Origin: Nitrospirillum pindoramense
GTDB taxonomy: Bacteria; Pseudomonadota; Alphaproteobacteria; Azospirillales; Azospirillaceae
Assembly (NCBI RefSeq): GCF_007827955.1
Contig: NZ_VITR01000001.1
Coordinates: 558,001 to 622,000, forward strand
Direction: 5' to 3'
DNA: 64,000 nucleotides
The translations under genes were made by a program, and so were the position numbers. Positions within the stretch are counted from its first letter, which is position 1, and every line of letters starts with the position of its first letter. Positions 1-7,083 of this stretch are shown here, piece after piece. The notes below the pieces were generated by a model. That model searched no databases and was not told the DNA's origin. It saw nothing but the letters and a program-made list of their open reading frames with translations.

Positions 1-531
1 CTTGCCCGCCAGCTCATGGTGCAGCGACTGGGTGAAGGCGACGACGAAGGCCTTGGTGCCGCCGTAGGTACCGTTCAGGATCTCCGGCGCGATGCCGGCG
101 ATGGAGGCGATGTTGATCACCAGGCCCCCGCCGCGCTTCACCAGGCCGGGCACGGCGGCGTAGGTCAGGCGGGTCAGGGCGGTGACGTTCAGCTGGATCA
201 TAGCTTCCATGGCGTCCACATCCGCGTCCAGCAGCGGTGCCGTGGCACCCACGCCGGCATTGTTCACCAGGGCGGTGATGCGGGCGTCCTCACGCAGGCG
301 GGCTTCCACGGCGCGCAGGTCGCTGGCCTTGGTCAGGTCGGCGGCCAGCACCTCCACCGTGCGGCCGGTTTCGGCGGCCAGGCGCTGGGCCCGCTCCTGA
401 AGGCGGCCGGCGTTACGCGCCACCAGGATCAGGTCATAGCCGCGGCGGGCCAGACGGTCGGCATAGATGGCGCCGATGCCGGAGGAGGCGCCGGTGACGA
501 CAGCGGTACCTTTGGTGGAAATGGTGCTCAT
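1..531 (-). CDS. SDR family oxidoreductase (3' end cut by window)
   Basis: A short-chain dehydrogenase/reductase of the classical type, expected to use NAD(P)H to interconvert an alcohol and a carbonyl in the cytosol; the substrate cannot be told. The reading frame begins at an ATG at 531 and is still open at base 1, giving 177 residues. The TGASSGIG dinucleotide-binding motif lies near residues 13-20, an NNAGVG motif follows in the middle, and a YGGTK (YxxxK) active-site motif with an upstream serine is present close to the window edge. The C-terminal substrate loop is missing because the gene runs off the window. It is divergent from the GlxA-type regulator at 685, which may control it. Confidence 0.9.
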   Translation of the reverse strand, partial: MSTISTKGTAVVTGASSGIGAIYADRLARRGYDLILVARNAGRLQERAQRLAAETGRTVEVLAADLTKASDLRAVEARLREDARITALVNNAGVGATAPLLDADVDAMEAMIQLNVTALTRLTYAAVPGLVKRGGGLVINIASIAGIAPEILNGTYGGTKAFVVAFTQSLHHELAGK

Positions 532-684
532 GATCCGGTTTCCTTTCGCTTGGACACCGGCGGGCCGCCGGCGTTGACAAGGGAAAGATAGCGGCGCAGG
601 GTCTTGTCACGAATGTCATTGATGCCACTTTTCAGGACATATCGCTGCCCACCCTGACCTGATCCCCTGATCTGGAGAGCCCCC
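532..684. promoter_or_regulatory. divergent promoter region, SDR / GlxA-type regulator
   Basis: This 153-bp gap separates two genes transcribed away from each other. A GGAGAG ribosome binding site sits just before the ATG at 685. Divergent placement of an AraC-type regulator and an enzyme gene often means that the regulator binds here; I could not pick out a convincing operator by eye. Confidence 0.45.
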
Positions 685-1623
685 ATGCGCCGTGTCGGTG
701 TTGTCGTCTTCCCCGGTTTCCAGATCCTGGATCTCGTGGTCGTCACGGTGTTCGAGGTGGCGAACATCCTCGCCGGCCGGCCGGTCTATGACGTGCATCT
801 GGTGTCGGAGATGGGGGGGATGGTGGTCAGCTCCTCCGGCGTGGCGGTGCAGGCCCAACCGCCGGGGGACCTCAGTTATGACACGCTCATGGTCGCCGGC
901 GCCCTGGACTTGGCTGTGGTACCTGCCAGCCTGGCGGTGTTCGTCCGCGGGGCGGCCCGCGTCTCCCGCCGCACCGCCAGCATTTGCACGGGCGCCGCCA
1001 TCCTGGCGCGCGCTGGCCTGCTGGAAGGGCGGCGGGTTACGACCCACTGGCTGGTGGCCCGTGCCCTGCAGCGGGAATTCCCCACCCTGCGCATGGAGGA
1101 GGACCGCATCTTCATCCAGGACGGCCCCATCTGGACCTCGGCCGGCATGACCGCCGGCATCGACCTGGCGCTGGCGCTGGTGGAGGAGGATCTGGGCGCC
1201 GACATCTCCCGCGCGGTGGCGCGCAAGATGGTGGTGTATCACCGCCGCCCGGGCGGGCAGTCCCAGTTCTCCGCCCTGCTGGAACTGGAACCGCGCTCCG
1301 ACCGCATCCAGACGGTGCTGCGCTACGCCCGCGAGAACCTGAAGGAGGATCTGTCGGTGGAGCGGCTTGCCGAGGTGGCGCACCTCAGCCCCCGGCAGTT
1401 CAGCCGCGCCTTCCATGCCGAAACCGGCCAGTCACCCGCCAAGGCGGTGGAGAATTTGCGCTTGGAGGCCGCGCGCGTGCTGATGGAGGAGGGGCGCCAT
1501 CCCATCGAGATCATCGTGCGCGAAACCGGCTTTGGCGACCGGGAGCGTATGCGCCGCGCCTTCCTGCGCGCCTTCGGCCAGCCGCCCCAGGCCTTCCAGC
1601 GGACCGCGCGGCTCAGCGCCTGA
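685..1623 (+). CDS. GlxA-family transcriptional regulator (DJ-1/PfpI + AraC HTH)
   Basis: A two-domain cytoplasmic regulator of 312 residues. Residues about 1-190 form a DJ-1/PfpI-like class I glutamine amidotransferase fold, with the nucleophile-elbow cysteine in ASICTGAAIL. The last ~100 residues carry two helix-turn-helix motifs of the AraC family, the first around VERLAEVAHLSPRQFSRAF and the second around IIVRETGFGDRERMRRAF. Such proteins activate or repress neighbouring genes, with the DJ-1-like domain sensing an unknown small molecule. Length is typical of the family. A GGAGAG site six bases upstream supports the chosen ATG. The obvious candidate target is the divergent SDR gene. Confidence 0.9.
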   Translation: MRRVGVVVFPGFQILDLVVVTVFEVANILAGRPVYDVHLVSEMGGMVVSSSGVAVQAQPPGDLSYDTLMVAGALDLAVVPASLAVFVRGAARVSRRTASICTGAAILARAGLLEGRRVTTHWLVARALQREFPTLRMEEDRIFIQDGPIWTSAGMTAGIDLALALVEEDLGADISRAVARKMVVYHRRPGGQSQFSALLELEPRSDRIQTVLRYARENLKEDLSVERLAEVAHLSPRQFSRAFHAETGQSPAKAVENLRLEAARVLMEEGRHPIEIIVRETGFGDRERMRRAFLRAFGQPPQAFQRTARLSA

Positions 1624-1631
1624 CGGTGCCT

Positions 1632-1651
1632 GATTAAAATCGATTTTAATC
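1632..1651. promoter_or_regulatory. perfect 20-bp palindrome, likely operator
   Basis: GATTAAAATCGATTTTAATC is an uninterrupted perfect palindrome nine bases after the regulator stop codon and about 60 bases before the outer-membrane-like gene at 1714. It is AT-rich inside very GC-rich DNA. There is no T-tract after it, so a terminator is unlikely; a dimeric regulator site controlling the downstream gene is the better reading. TATATA and AATATAAC stretches at about 1670-1690 offer -10 elements. Confidence 0.55.
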
Positions 1652-1713
1652 GGAGGGGTAACGGGCCCGATATATACGAGAAAATATAACGAAGCCCCAT
1701 AAGGACCCTCATC

Positions 1714-2610
1714 ATGATCCGCCCCACCGCCATAGGCGCCGTGGTGTCAAGCGTGCTTGCCTTTGGCGCGCTGACTGGCACGGCCTACGCCCAGAGCACC
1801 GACGTCCTCAGCGATTACTTCAACAACTGGTACGCCCGCGTCGATCAGGCCCAATCCAGCCAGCCTGGCTGGGTGACGCCGCTGGTCACCGTGACCCCCC
1901 GGCTGGAGCAGGAGTTCCGCTTCGACCAACTGAACCAGTACCAAGGCACCGGCGCCATGGTCCGTAACTATGGCGGCGGCAAGGGCCTGGAACTGATTCC
2001 GACCGCGACCACCGAGGTGGTGCTGAACATTCCGCCTTATCAGGTGCGCTCCAATATCAAGCCGGTTCAGGGCTTCGGCGACGATCCCGTGCTGCTGGTT
2101 AAGCAGCGCCTGCTGTCCGCCACTGCGGACCCTCAGCGTCCTTGGGGCGGGGACTACATCGTCACCGCCTTCCTGGGCTTCCAGGCGCCTACCGGCATCA
2201 AGGCCTTCACCAACGACGCCTGGCTGGTCACCCCCACCCTGGCCGCCGGCAAGGGCTTCGGCCGGGTCGACATCCAGGGCACCGTGGGTGTCGCCCTGCC
2301 CCTGGCGCATGAGGTCACCATCGGCCGGGCGGTGGCCACCAACGTCACCTTCCAATATCACCTGGACGATTATTTCTGGCCGGAGCTGGAGGTGAACGAC
2401 ACCTATTGGTCCGGCGGCCTGCGCGACGGCAAGAACCAGGTGCTGCTGACCCCCGGCATCATCTTCGGCCGCTTCCCGCTGGGGGGCCATTCCAAGGCCA
2501 ATTTCGGCTTTGGCTACCAGTTCGCGGTGTCGCCCACGCTGCAACGCGAACCGGCGCTGACGCCGACCTTGGATCACGCCTGGATTTTCACCGGCCGCGT
2601 CTCGTTCTGA
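1714..2610 (+). CDS. outer-membrane beta-barrel-like protein, unknown substrate
   Basis: I do not recognise a named family with certainty. The 298-residue product starts with a Sec signal peptide, ending near TAYAQS at residues 25-30. The body alternates short polar and hydrophobic stretches, with repeated statements of TPTL, FGFGY and VGVAL type that look like beta strands. The last residue is phenylalanine (GRVSF), the usual C-terminal signature recognised by the BAM machinery. It resembles alphaproteobacterial transporter-like outer membrane proteins. An AAGGA site lies ten bases before the ATG. A strong palindrome upstream suggests regulated expression. Confidence 0.6.
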   Translation: MIRPTAIGAVVSSVLAFGALTGTAYAQSTDVLSDYFNNWYARVDQAQSSQPGWVTPLVTVTPRLEQEFRFDQLNQYQGTGAMVRNYGGGKGLELIPTATTEVVLNIPPYQVRSNIKPVQGFGDDPVLLVKQRLLSATADPQRPWGGDYIVTAFLGFQAPTGIKAFTNDAWLVTPTLAAGKGFGRVDIQGTVGVALPLAHEVTIGRAVATNVTFQYHLDDYFWPELEVNDTYWSGGLRDGKNQVLLTPGIIFGRFPLGGHSKANFGFGYQFAVSPTLQREPALTPTLDHAWIFTGRVSF

Positions 2611-2618
2611 AGGACTGG

Positions 2619-3056
2619 TCAGGCCGGAATGCTGAGCCCGCCCAGCGTTTGGCGCAGGGCGGCCGCCCTGTCCTCGCCATTGGCCGCCTCAAATTCCCGC
2701 TGGGCTTCCCGCCACAGCAGGGTGCCGGCGCGCAACGCCTCACGTCCCTTGTCGGTCAGGGTGATCTCATGGCTGCGCCGGTCGGTGGGGCAGGGTACGG
2801 TTTGGATCAGGCCCTCCCGCTCCAGCGGGCGCAGGTTCTTGCCGGTGGTGGTGCGGTCCAGATCCAGGCGCGCCGCCATCTCGTTCACCGACAGGGCGCC
2901 AGCCTCATATACCATCGCCAGCATGGAGAACTGCGTCACGCGCAGGCCGGTGGGTGCCAGCCTGGCATCATAGAAGTTCGTCATCCGCCGGGCCGCCCGC
3001 CGCAGGGCGTTGCAGTTGCAGTGGGCGACGCCGTCGCGCTGCCAGTCAAAGGTCAT
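2619..3056 (-). CDS. MarR family transcriptional regulator
   Basis: A 145-residue winged-helix repressor of the MarR/DUF24-like size class. The winged helix spans about residues 50-115, with LSVNEMAARLDLDRTTTGKN as the recognition segment and PTDRRSHEITLTDKG as the wing, a near-diagnostic MarR motif. An unusual CNCNALRRAARR motif near the N-terminus places two cysteines next to the dimerisation helix and could be redox-sensitive (inference). It is divergent from a MATE efflux pump, and the gap between them contains two copies of a 16-bp near-palindrome. The usual model is repression of both genes, relieved by an efflux substrate. Confidence 0.92.
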   Translation of the reverse strand: MTFDWQRDGVAHCNCNALRRAARRMTNFYDARLAPTGLRVTQFSMLAMVYEAGALSVNEMAARLDLDRTTTGKNLRPLEREGLIQTVPCPTDRRSHEITLTDKGREALRAGTLLWREAQREFEAANGEDRAAALRQTLGGLSIPA

Positions 3057-3108
3057 GTCCTCATCCTCCTGGCGCTGTTCTAACAGGTGCTGGCATCCAG
3101 CGCCAGAT

Positions 3109-3144
3109 AAGAGTATATGCTCCTATATAAGGGCATATGCTCTT
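3109..3144. promoter_or_regulatory. two tandem MarR-type operators
   Basis: AAGAGTATATGCTCCT at 3109-3124 and AAGGGCATATGCTCTT at 3129-3144 are two versions of one 16-bp palindrome with ideal form AAGAGCATATGCTCTT. Their centres are exactly 20 bp apart, about two helical turns, so two dimers would sit on the same DNA face. The DNA is AT-rich and lies between the divergent MarR and MATE genes. Confidence 0.75.
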
Positions 3145-3169
3145 ATCCATTCAAAAGGGGATGATCGCC

Positions 3170-4591
3170 ATGACTGACATCGGCACGACGCCGGCGGAAA
3201 CCTTATCCGGCGCCGCGGAAAGCGATCGGGTGGAGGCCAAGCCGGCGCCGCCCACCCGCCACGCGCTGCTGCACGGGCCCATTGTCCCCACCATGCTGCG
3301 TTTGGCCCTGCCCACCATTGTGGTGTTGGTCATCCAGACGGCCGTCGGCGTGGCGGAGACCTATTATGTCAGCGCGCTGGGCACGGACGCGCTGGTGGGG
3401 GCGGCCCTGGTCCTGCCGGTGTCCATGCTGATGACCATGGTGGCGGCGGGGGGCATTGGCGGCGGCGTGGCCGCAGCGGTATCGCGGGCCGTGGGGGCGG
3501 GGCGGACGCGGGATGCCAATGCCCTGGTGTTCCACGCCCTGGCCCTGGCCATCGCTTTTGGCCTGGCGTTCACCCTGGGCCTGGGGCTGGGTGGGCCGGC
3601 GCTCTATCGCCTGTTGGGTGGGACCGGAGGGGCGCTGGCGGCGGCCCTGTCCTATTCCGGCTGGCTGTTCGCCGGCGCTGTGCCGGTATGGATCATCAAC
3701 CTGATGTCGGCCGTGCTGCGCGGCATCGGCAACGTGCGGGTACCGGCGCTGGTCACCCTGGTCGGGGCGGCGATCATGATTCCGCTGTCGCCCTTGCTGA
3801 TCTTCGGCATTGGTTCCTTCCAGGGCTTCGGCGTCGCCGGCGCCGGCATGGCGGTCAGCGGCTACTACACCGTGGCGGCGGGCGTGTTGCTGGCCTACAT
3901 GGCGCGTGGTCGCTCGGGCCTGACGCTGCGCCGCGTGCCGCTTGAAGGACGGCTGTTCCGCGACATCCTGGGGGTGGGTGTCGTCTCGGCCCTCAGCGCT
4001 TTGCAATTAAACCTGATCACCTTGCTGGTGACGGGTGCCGTCGGACGCTTCGGGACTGAGGCGCTGGCCGGCTTCGGCATGGGCTCCCGCCTCGACTATC
4101 TGCTGATCCCGCTGCTGTTCGGCCTGGGCACGGCGGTGCTGACCCTGGTGGGCACGGCCATGGGGGCGGGCGATGCCCCCCGCGCCCGGCGCGCCGCCTG
4201 GATCGGGGCCTTGATGGCCGCTGGGGTGACGGAGACGATTGGGCTGGGTGTGGCGCTGTGGCCGGCCGCCTGGGTCGACCTGTTCAGCCATGACCCCGCC
4301 GTGCTCGCCCACGGTGCCCATTACCTGCGCACCGTCGGCCCAGTCTACGGCGCCGTCGGCCTGACCTTCATTTTGGGCTTCGCCTCCCAAGGCGGCGGCC
4401 GGCCTTTGTGGGCGTTCCTGGCCGGCACGGTGCGCCTGATTGTCGCGGCGGGCGTGGGGTGGCTGGCCGTGGGGTTGGGCGCCAGCCTGGGCGTCCTGTT
4501 CGCGCTGGTGGCCGCCGCTTCCGTCGCGTCCGCCGCGCTTTGCATCACCGCCGCCCTGACCGGCGCCATCTGGCGGCCGGGGCGGGAGTGA
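3170..4591 (+). CDS. MATE family multidrug efflux transporter
   Basis: An inner-membrane antiporter of 473 residues with about twelve hydrophobic segments arranged as two six-helix halves, the standard length and layout of the MATE family. Recognisable features include MLRLALPTIVVLVIQTAVG in the first helix and GMGSRLDYLLIPLLFGLGTA at the start of the second half. It would export cationic or aromatic compounds using a Na+ or H+ gradient. I chose the ATG at 3170 because AAAAGGGG at 3153-3160 is well spaced for it; an in-frame ATG at 3137 lies inside the operator. Divergent MarR gene and operators predict substrate-induced expression. Confidence 0.92.
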   Translation: MTDIGTTPAETLSGAAESDRVEAKPAPPTRHALLHGPIVPTMLRLALPTIVVLVIQTAVGVAETYYVSALGTDALVGAALVLPVSMLMTMVAAGGIGGGVAAAVSRAVGAGRTRDANALVFHALALAIAFGLAFTLGLGLGGPALYRLLGGTGGALAAALSYSGWLFAGAVPVWIINLMSAVLRGIGNVRVPALVTLVGAAIMIPLSPLLIFGIGSFQGFGVAGAGMAVSGYYTVAAGVLLAYMARGRSGLTLRRVPLEGRLFRDILGVGVVSALSALQLNLITLLVTGAVGRFGTEALAGFGMGSRLDYLLIPLLFGLGTAVLTLVGTAMGAGDAPRARRAAWIGALMAAGVTETIGLGVALWPAAWVDLFSHDPAVLAHGAHYLRTVGPVYGAVGLTFILGFASQGGGRPLWAFLAGTVRLIVAAGVGWLAVGLGASLGVLFALVAAASVASAALCITAALTGAIWRPGRE

Positions 4592-4739
4592 TTCTAACTG
4601 GTTGTATTAATGGATCATTGCAATCATTTAAGTTGACTCCGGGACCGTCCCAGGTCAAAAAAGTTTGGCAGACACAGAGAAGCCGTGGCCTGACCACCTT
4701 GCCGCTTGGGAGGCGGCGCCGATCCGTTGGACCCGCCCC

Positions 4740-4765
4740 CGGTCCCGCAGGGACCGTCTTGTTTT
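4740..4765 (+). terminator. intrinsic terminator candidate
   Basis: A seven-pair stem (4740-4746 with 4750-4756, loop GCA) is followed by TCTTGTTTT. It could end the MATE transcript, whose stop codon is 150 bases upstream, and so isolate the GDL-peptide locus. Confidence 0.5.
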
Positions 4766-4786
4766 GATCATTTCATAATGTCAGGC

Positions 4787-4804
4787 CCCCGCCTTCGGGC
4801 GGGG
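4787..4804 (+). promoter_or_regulatory. C(UUCG)G hairpin in the leader of the peptide locus
   Basis: CCCCGCC at 4787-4793 pairs perfectly with GGCGGGG at 4798-4804 around a TTCG loop, the exceptionally stable C(UUCG)G tetraloop. It lies 50 bases before the first GDL peptide and has no T-tract, so it is more likely a 5' untranslated region stabiliser than a terminator. Confidence 0.5.
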
Positions 4805-4853
4805 CGGTCGCAGCCGTGCGCCTTCCGCGACCTTTCAAACAATGGGGAAGACA

Positions 4854-5036
4854 ATGACGATCATTCAGCCCTATGGCGTTGCCATTACCCAGGCCATCGC
4901 GAGTGGTGACCTGGAGGAAATGAAACGGGCCAAGGCCTTGGCCGAAGATCATGTGCAGCGTTACGGCGACATCCCGACACTGCTGACGCACCTGAAGGCG
5001 GCCATCGCCAAGCTTGAGGCCGGCAAGACACCCTGA
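4854..5036 (+). CDS. GDL-motif (DUF1843-like) precursor peptide 1
   Basis: A 60-residue cysteine-free peptide. It shares with the next two genes a pattern of YGVAI near the N-terminus, AIAxGDL at about residues 15-20, a charged lysine-rich helix, YGDIPTLL in the middle and an alanine/lysine-rich tail ending in P. From memory this corresponds to DUF1843, whose members sit beside 'GDL-motif peptide-associated' radical SAM/SPASM maturases; the product is unknown. ATG 4854 is chosen over 4842 because GGGGAAGA lies five bases upstream. A terminator overlaps the stop codon, so this peptide is probably made in excess of the genes below it. Confidence 0.82.
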   Translation: MTIIQPYGVAITQAIASGDLEEMKRAKALAEDHVQRYGDIPTLLTHLKAAIAKLEAGKTP

Positions 5037-5064
5037 TCCCGCCGCTGGGCAGGGGCTTTTTTTT
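5031..5064 (+). terminator. terminator overlapping the stop of peptide 1
   Basis: CCCTG (5031-5035) and CCC (5038-5040) pair with GGG (5047-5049) and CAGGG (5050-5054) around a two-base bulge, followed by GC and eight consecutive Ts at 5057-5064. The stop codon of peptide 1 is inside the stem. The stem is modest but the T-tract is excellent; partial read-through into peptides 2 and 3 is likely. Confidence 0.65.
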
Positions 5065-5095
5065 ATCCGCAACCACAACTTAAGAGGGATATATT

Positions 5096-5275
5096 GTGAG
5101 TCACATTCCCCTTTACGCCGTCGCCGCCACCCAGGCCATCGCCAAGGGCGACCTGACGCAGCTGAAGAGCCTGCACGCCGAGGCCGAAAAGCACCTGCAG
5201 GAGTATGGCGACGTCGCCACCGTGCTGCAGCTGCTTAAAGTCGAAATCGCCAAGGCCGAAGCGGCCAAGCCCTGA
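5096..5275 (+). CDS. GDL-motif (DUF1843-like) precursor peptide 2, GTG start
   Basis: A 59-residue peptide starting at GTG 5096, with AAGAGGGA seven bases upstream. It is easy to miss because of its length and start codon. It aligns with peptides 1 and 3 over its full length (LYAVAATQAIAKGDL, AEKHLQEYGDV, EIAKAEAAKP) but is the most divergent copy: YGVAI becomes YAVAA, and IPTLLTHLK becomes VATVLQLLK. It has no cysteine. The gap to peptide 1 is 59 bases and to peptide 3 is 42 bases. It is presumably a substrate of the same maturase, perhaps with a different modified product. Confidence 0.8.
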   Translation: MSHIPLYAVAATQAIAKGDLTQLKSLHAEAEKHLQEYGDVATVLQLLKVEIAKAEAAKP

Positions 5276-5317
5276 TCCCACCCCCTAATCCCAAGTCCTG
5301 AATCCCGGAGGAAAACC

Positions 5318-5500
5318 ATGTCATCCATTCACCACCTGTACGGCGTTGCCATCACCGACGCCATCGCCAAGGGCGACCTGTCGGAACTGAAGAAGCTGGC
5401 CGCCGAGGCCGAGGCGCATGTGCAGCAATACGGCGACATCCCCACCCTGCTGACGCACCTGAAGCTGGAGATTGCCAAGGCCGAGGCGCGCAAGCCCTGA
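5318..5500 (+). CDS. GDL-motif (DUF1843-like) precursor peptide 3
   Basis: A 60-residue peptide preceded by CGGAGGA at a good distance. It carries the same landmarks as peptide 1 (LYGVAITDAIAKGDL, then QYGDIPTLLTHLK) and the same alanine/lysine C-terminus as peptide 2 (EIAKAEARKP), so it looks intermediate between the two. Its aromatic residues are limited to the paired tyrosines in YGVA and QYGD and it has no cysteine, so the modification, if any, is not a thioether. It ends 75 bases before the radical SAM gene, with a hairpin in between. Confidence 0.82.
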   Translation: MSSIHHLYGVAITDAIAKGDLSELKKLAAEAEAHVQQYGDIPTLLTHLKLEIAKAEARKP

Positions 5501-5521
5501 GCCTGCCGCCATCGTGAGACC

Positions 5522-5546
5522 GGCCGGCGCCCCCGGGGTGCCGGCC
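5522..5546 (+). promoter_or_regulatory. hairpin between precursor peptides and maturase
   Basis: GGCCGGCGCC at 5522-5531 pairs with GGTGCCGGCC at 5537-5546 (ten pairs, one G-U) around CCCGG, followed by TATTTC. The T-run is weak, so this may act as a partial terminator or an mRNA processing stop that keeps maturase levels below peptide levels. Confidence 0.5.
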
Positions 5547-5575
5547 TATTTCAACACTCTTCAAGGGCTTCCCCC

Positions 5576-7069
5576 ATGGACAACAGCGCGTCCGCCTTGC
5601 CGCCCACCGATCAGGAGGTTCCCGTCCGCTTCCGCCGGATGGAGGACCACCACAACCTGGTGCCGGTGCATGTGGTGTGGGAGATCACGCTGGCCTGTAA
5701 TCTCAAGTGCCAGCACTGCGGCTCCCGCGCCGGCCGGCCCCGCGCCGATGAACTGACGACGGCGGAGGCGCTGGACCTGGTGGACCAGCTGGCCGCCCTG
5801 GGCACGCGGGAGATGAGCCTGATCGGAGGGGAGGCCTATCTGCGCCGCGACTGGATCGACATCGTGCGCCGCTGCCGCGACCATGGCATGCGCACCGCCA
5901 TCCAGACCGGCGCCCGCAACCTGACCGATGCCCGGCTGGACCAGGCGGTGGATGCCGGTCTGCAAGGGTTGGGCGTCTCCATCGATGGCCTGCCGGAACT
6001 GCACGACCGCGTGCGCGGTGTCCCGGGATCCTACGACCAGGCCATCAGCGCCCTGCGCCGGGCCAAGGCGCGCGGGCTGGATGTGTCGGTCAACACCCAG
6101 ATCGGGCCGGAGACGCCGGCCCATCTGCCGGAGTTGATGGACCGCATCATCGAGGCCGGCGCCACCCATTGGCAGATCCAGCTGACCGTGGCCATGGGCA
6201 ATGCCGTCGACAACCCGGACCTGCTGTTGCAGCCCTATCAGTTGATCGACGTCATGCCCCTGCTGGCACGCCTGTATCAGGAGGGGGCGGAGCGGGGCCT
6301 GCTGATGATCGTGGGCAACAACATCGGCTATTTCGGCCCGTATGAGCGCATGTGGCGGGGCTATGGCGATGAGACCATGCACTGGACCGGATGCGCCGCC
6401 GGCCAGACCGCCATCGGCATCGAGGCCGATGGCACCATCAAGGGCTGCCCCTCGCTGGCGACCTCGCTCTATTCCGCCGGCCATGTCCGCGACATGACGG
6501 TGGAGGACATCTGGCGCCATACCGAGCGCATCAGCTTCGGCCGCCTGCGCTCGGTGGATGAGATGTGGGGCTACTGCCGCACCTGTTATTATGCCGACGC
6601 CTGCCGCGCCGGCTGCACCTGGACGTCCGAATCGCTGCTGGGCCGCCGGGGCAACAACCCCTACTGCCACCACCGGGTGTTGGACCTGGCCAAGCACGGC
6701 CTGCGCGAGCGGGTGGTGAAGGTCAAGGAGGCGCCGCCGGAGAGCTTCGCCATCGGCGAATTCGCCCTGATCACCGAGGCCATCCCCGGCATGACGGACG
6801 CGCCACCCCTGCCGGCGCGCGATCCGGCCCAGGTGCACATCCACCCCCGCGAACGCGCGGCCGGCGGCGGCACCACCCCGCCGAAGCTGGAGGTCTGCCG
6901 GGGCTGCGACCAGTATATCTGGCCGCACGAGGAGACTTGTCCCCACTGCGGCTCGGACGTGGCGGCGGAGGCCGCCCGCCACGCCGAGGACGCCGCCCGC
7001 CGCCGTGCCCTGATCGACCAGGCCAAGCGCTTCCTGGCGGGCGCGCGGGCGGCGAGCGCGGCGGAGTAG
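5576..7069 (+). CDS. radical SAM/SPASM peptide maturase
   Basis: A 497-residue radical S-adenosylmethionine enzyme. The CxxxCxxC cluster motif is CNLKCQHC at residues 41-48, followed by an SPASM domain with two cysteine groups: TGCAAG and GCPSLA near residues 275-300, then GYCRTCYYADACRAGC and the later NPYCHH. Past the SPASM domain is a C-terminal zinc-ribbon-like module, CRGCDQ followed by CPHCGSD at about residues 442-462, and an alanine/arginine-rich helix. Enzymes of this class make carbon-centred crosslinks or epimerisations on ribosomal peptides, and the three GDL peptides upstream are the obvious substrates. No RiPP exporter, protease or separate recognition-element protein is adjacent. 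Confidence 0.9.
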   Translation: MDNSASALPPTDQEVPVRFRRMEDHHNLVPVHVVWEITLACNLKCQHCGSRAGRPRADELTTAEALDLVDQLAALGTREMSLIGGEAYLRRDWIDIVRRCRDHGMRTAIQTGARNLTDARLDQAVDAGLQGLGVSIDGLPELHDRVRGVPGSYDQAISALRRAKARGLDVSVNTQIGPETPAHLPELMDRIIEAGATHWQIQLTVAMGNAVDNPDLLLQPYQLIDVMPLLARLYQEGAERGLLMIVGNNIGYFGPYERMWRGYGDETMHWTGCAAGQTAIGIEADGTIKGCPSLATSLYSAGHVRDMTVEDIWRHTERISFGRLRSVDEMWGYCRTCYYADACRAGCTWTSESLLGRRGNNPYCHHRVLDLAKHGLRERVVKVKEAPPESFAIGEFALITEAIPGMTDAPPLPARDPAQVHIHPRERAAGGGTTPPKLEVCRGCDQYIWPHEETCPHCGSDVAAEAARHAEDAARRRALIDQAKRFLAGARAASAAE

Positions 7070-7083
7070 GGAGGACTTCCGCC

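Noticed and set aside
1632-1651. The palindrome as an intrinsic terminator of the GlxA-type gene
   Set aside because: The stem is AT-rich and no T-tract follows; an operator is more likely.
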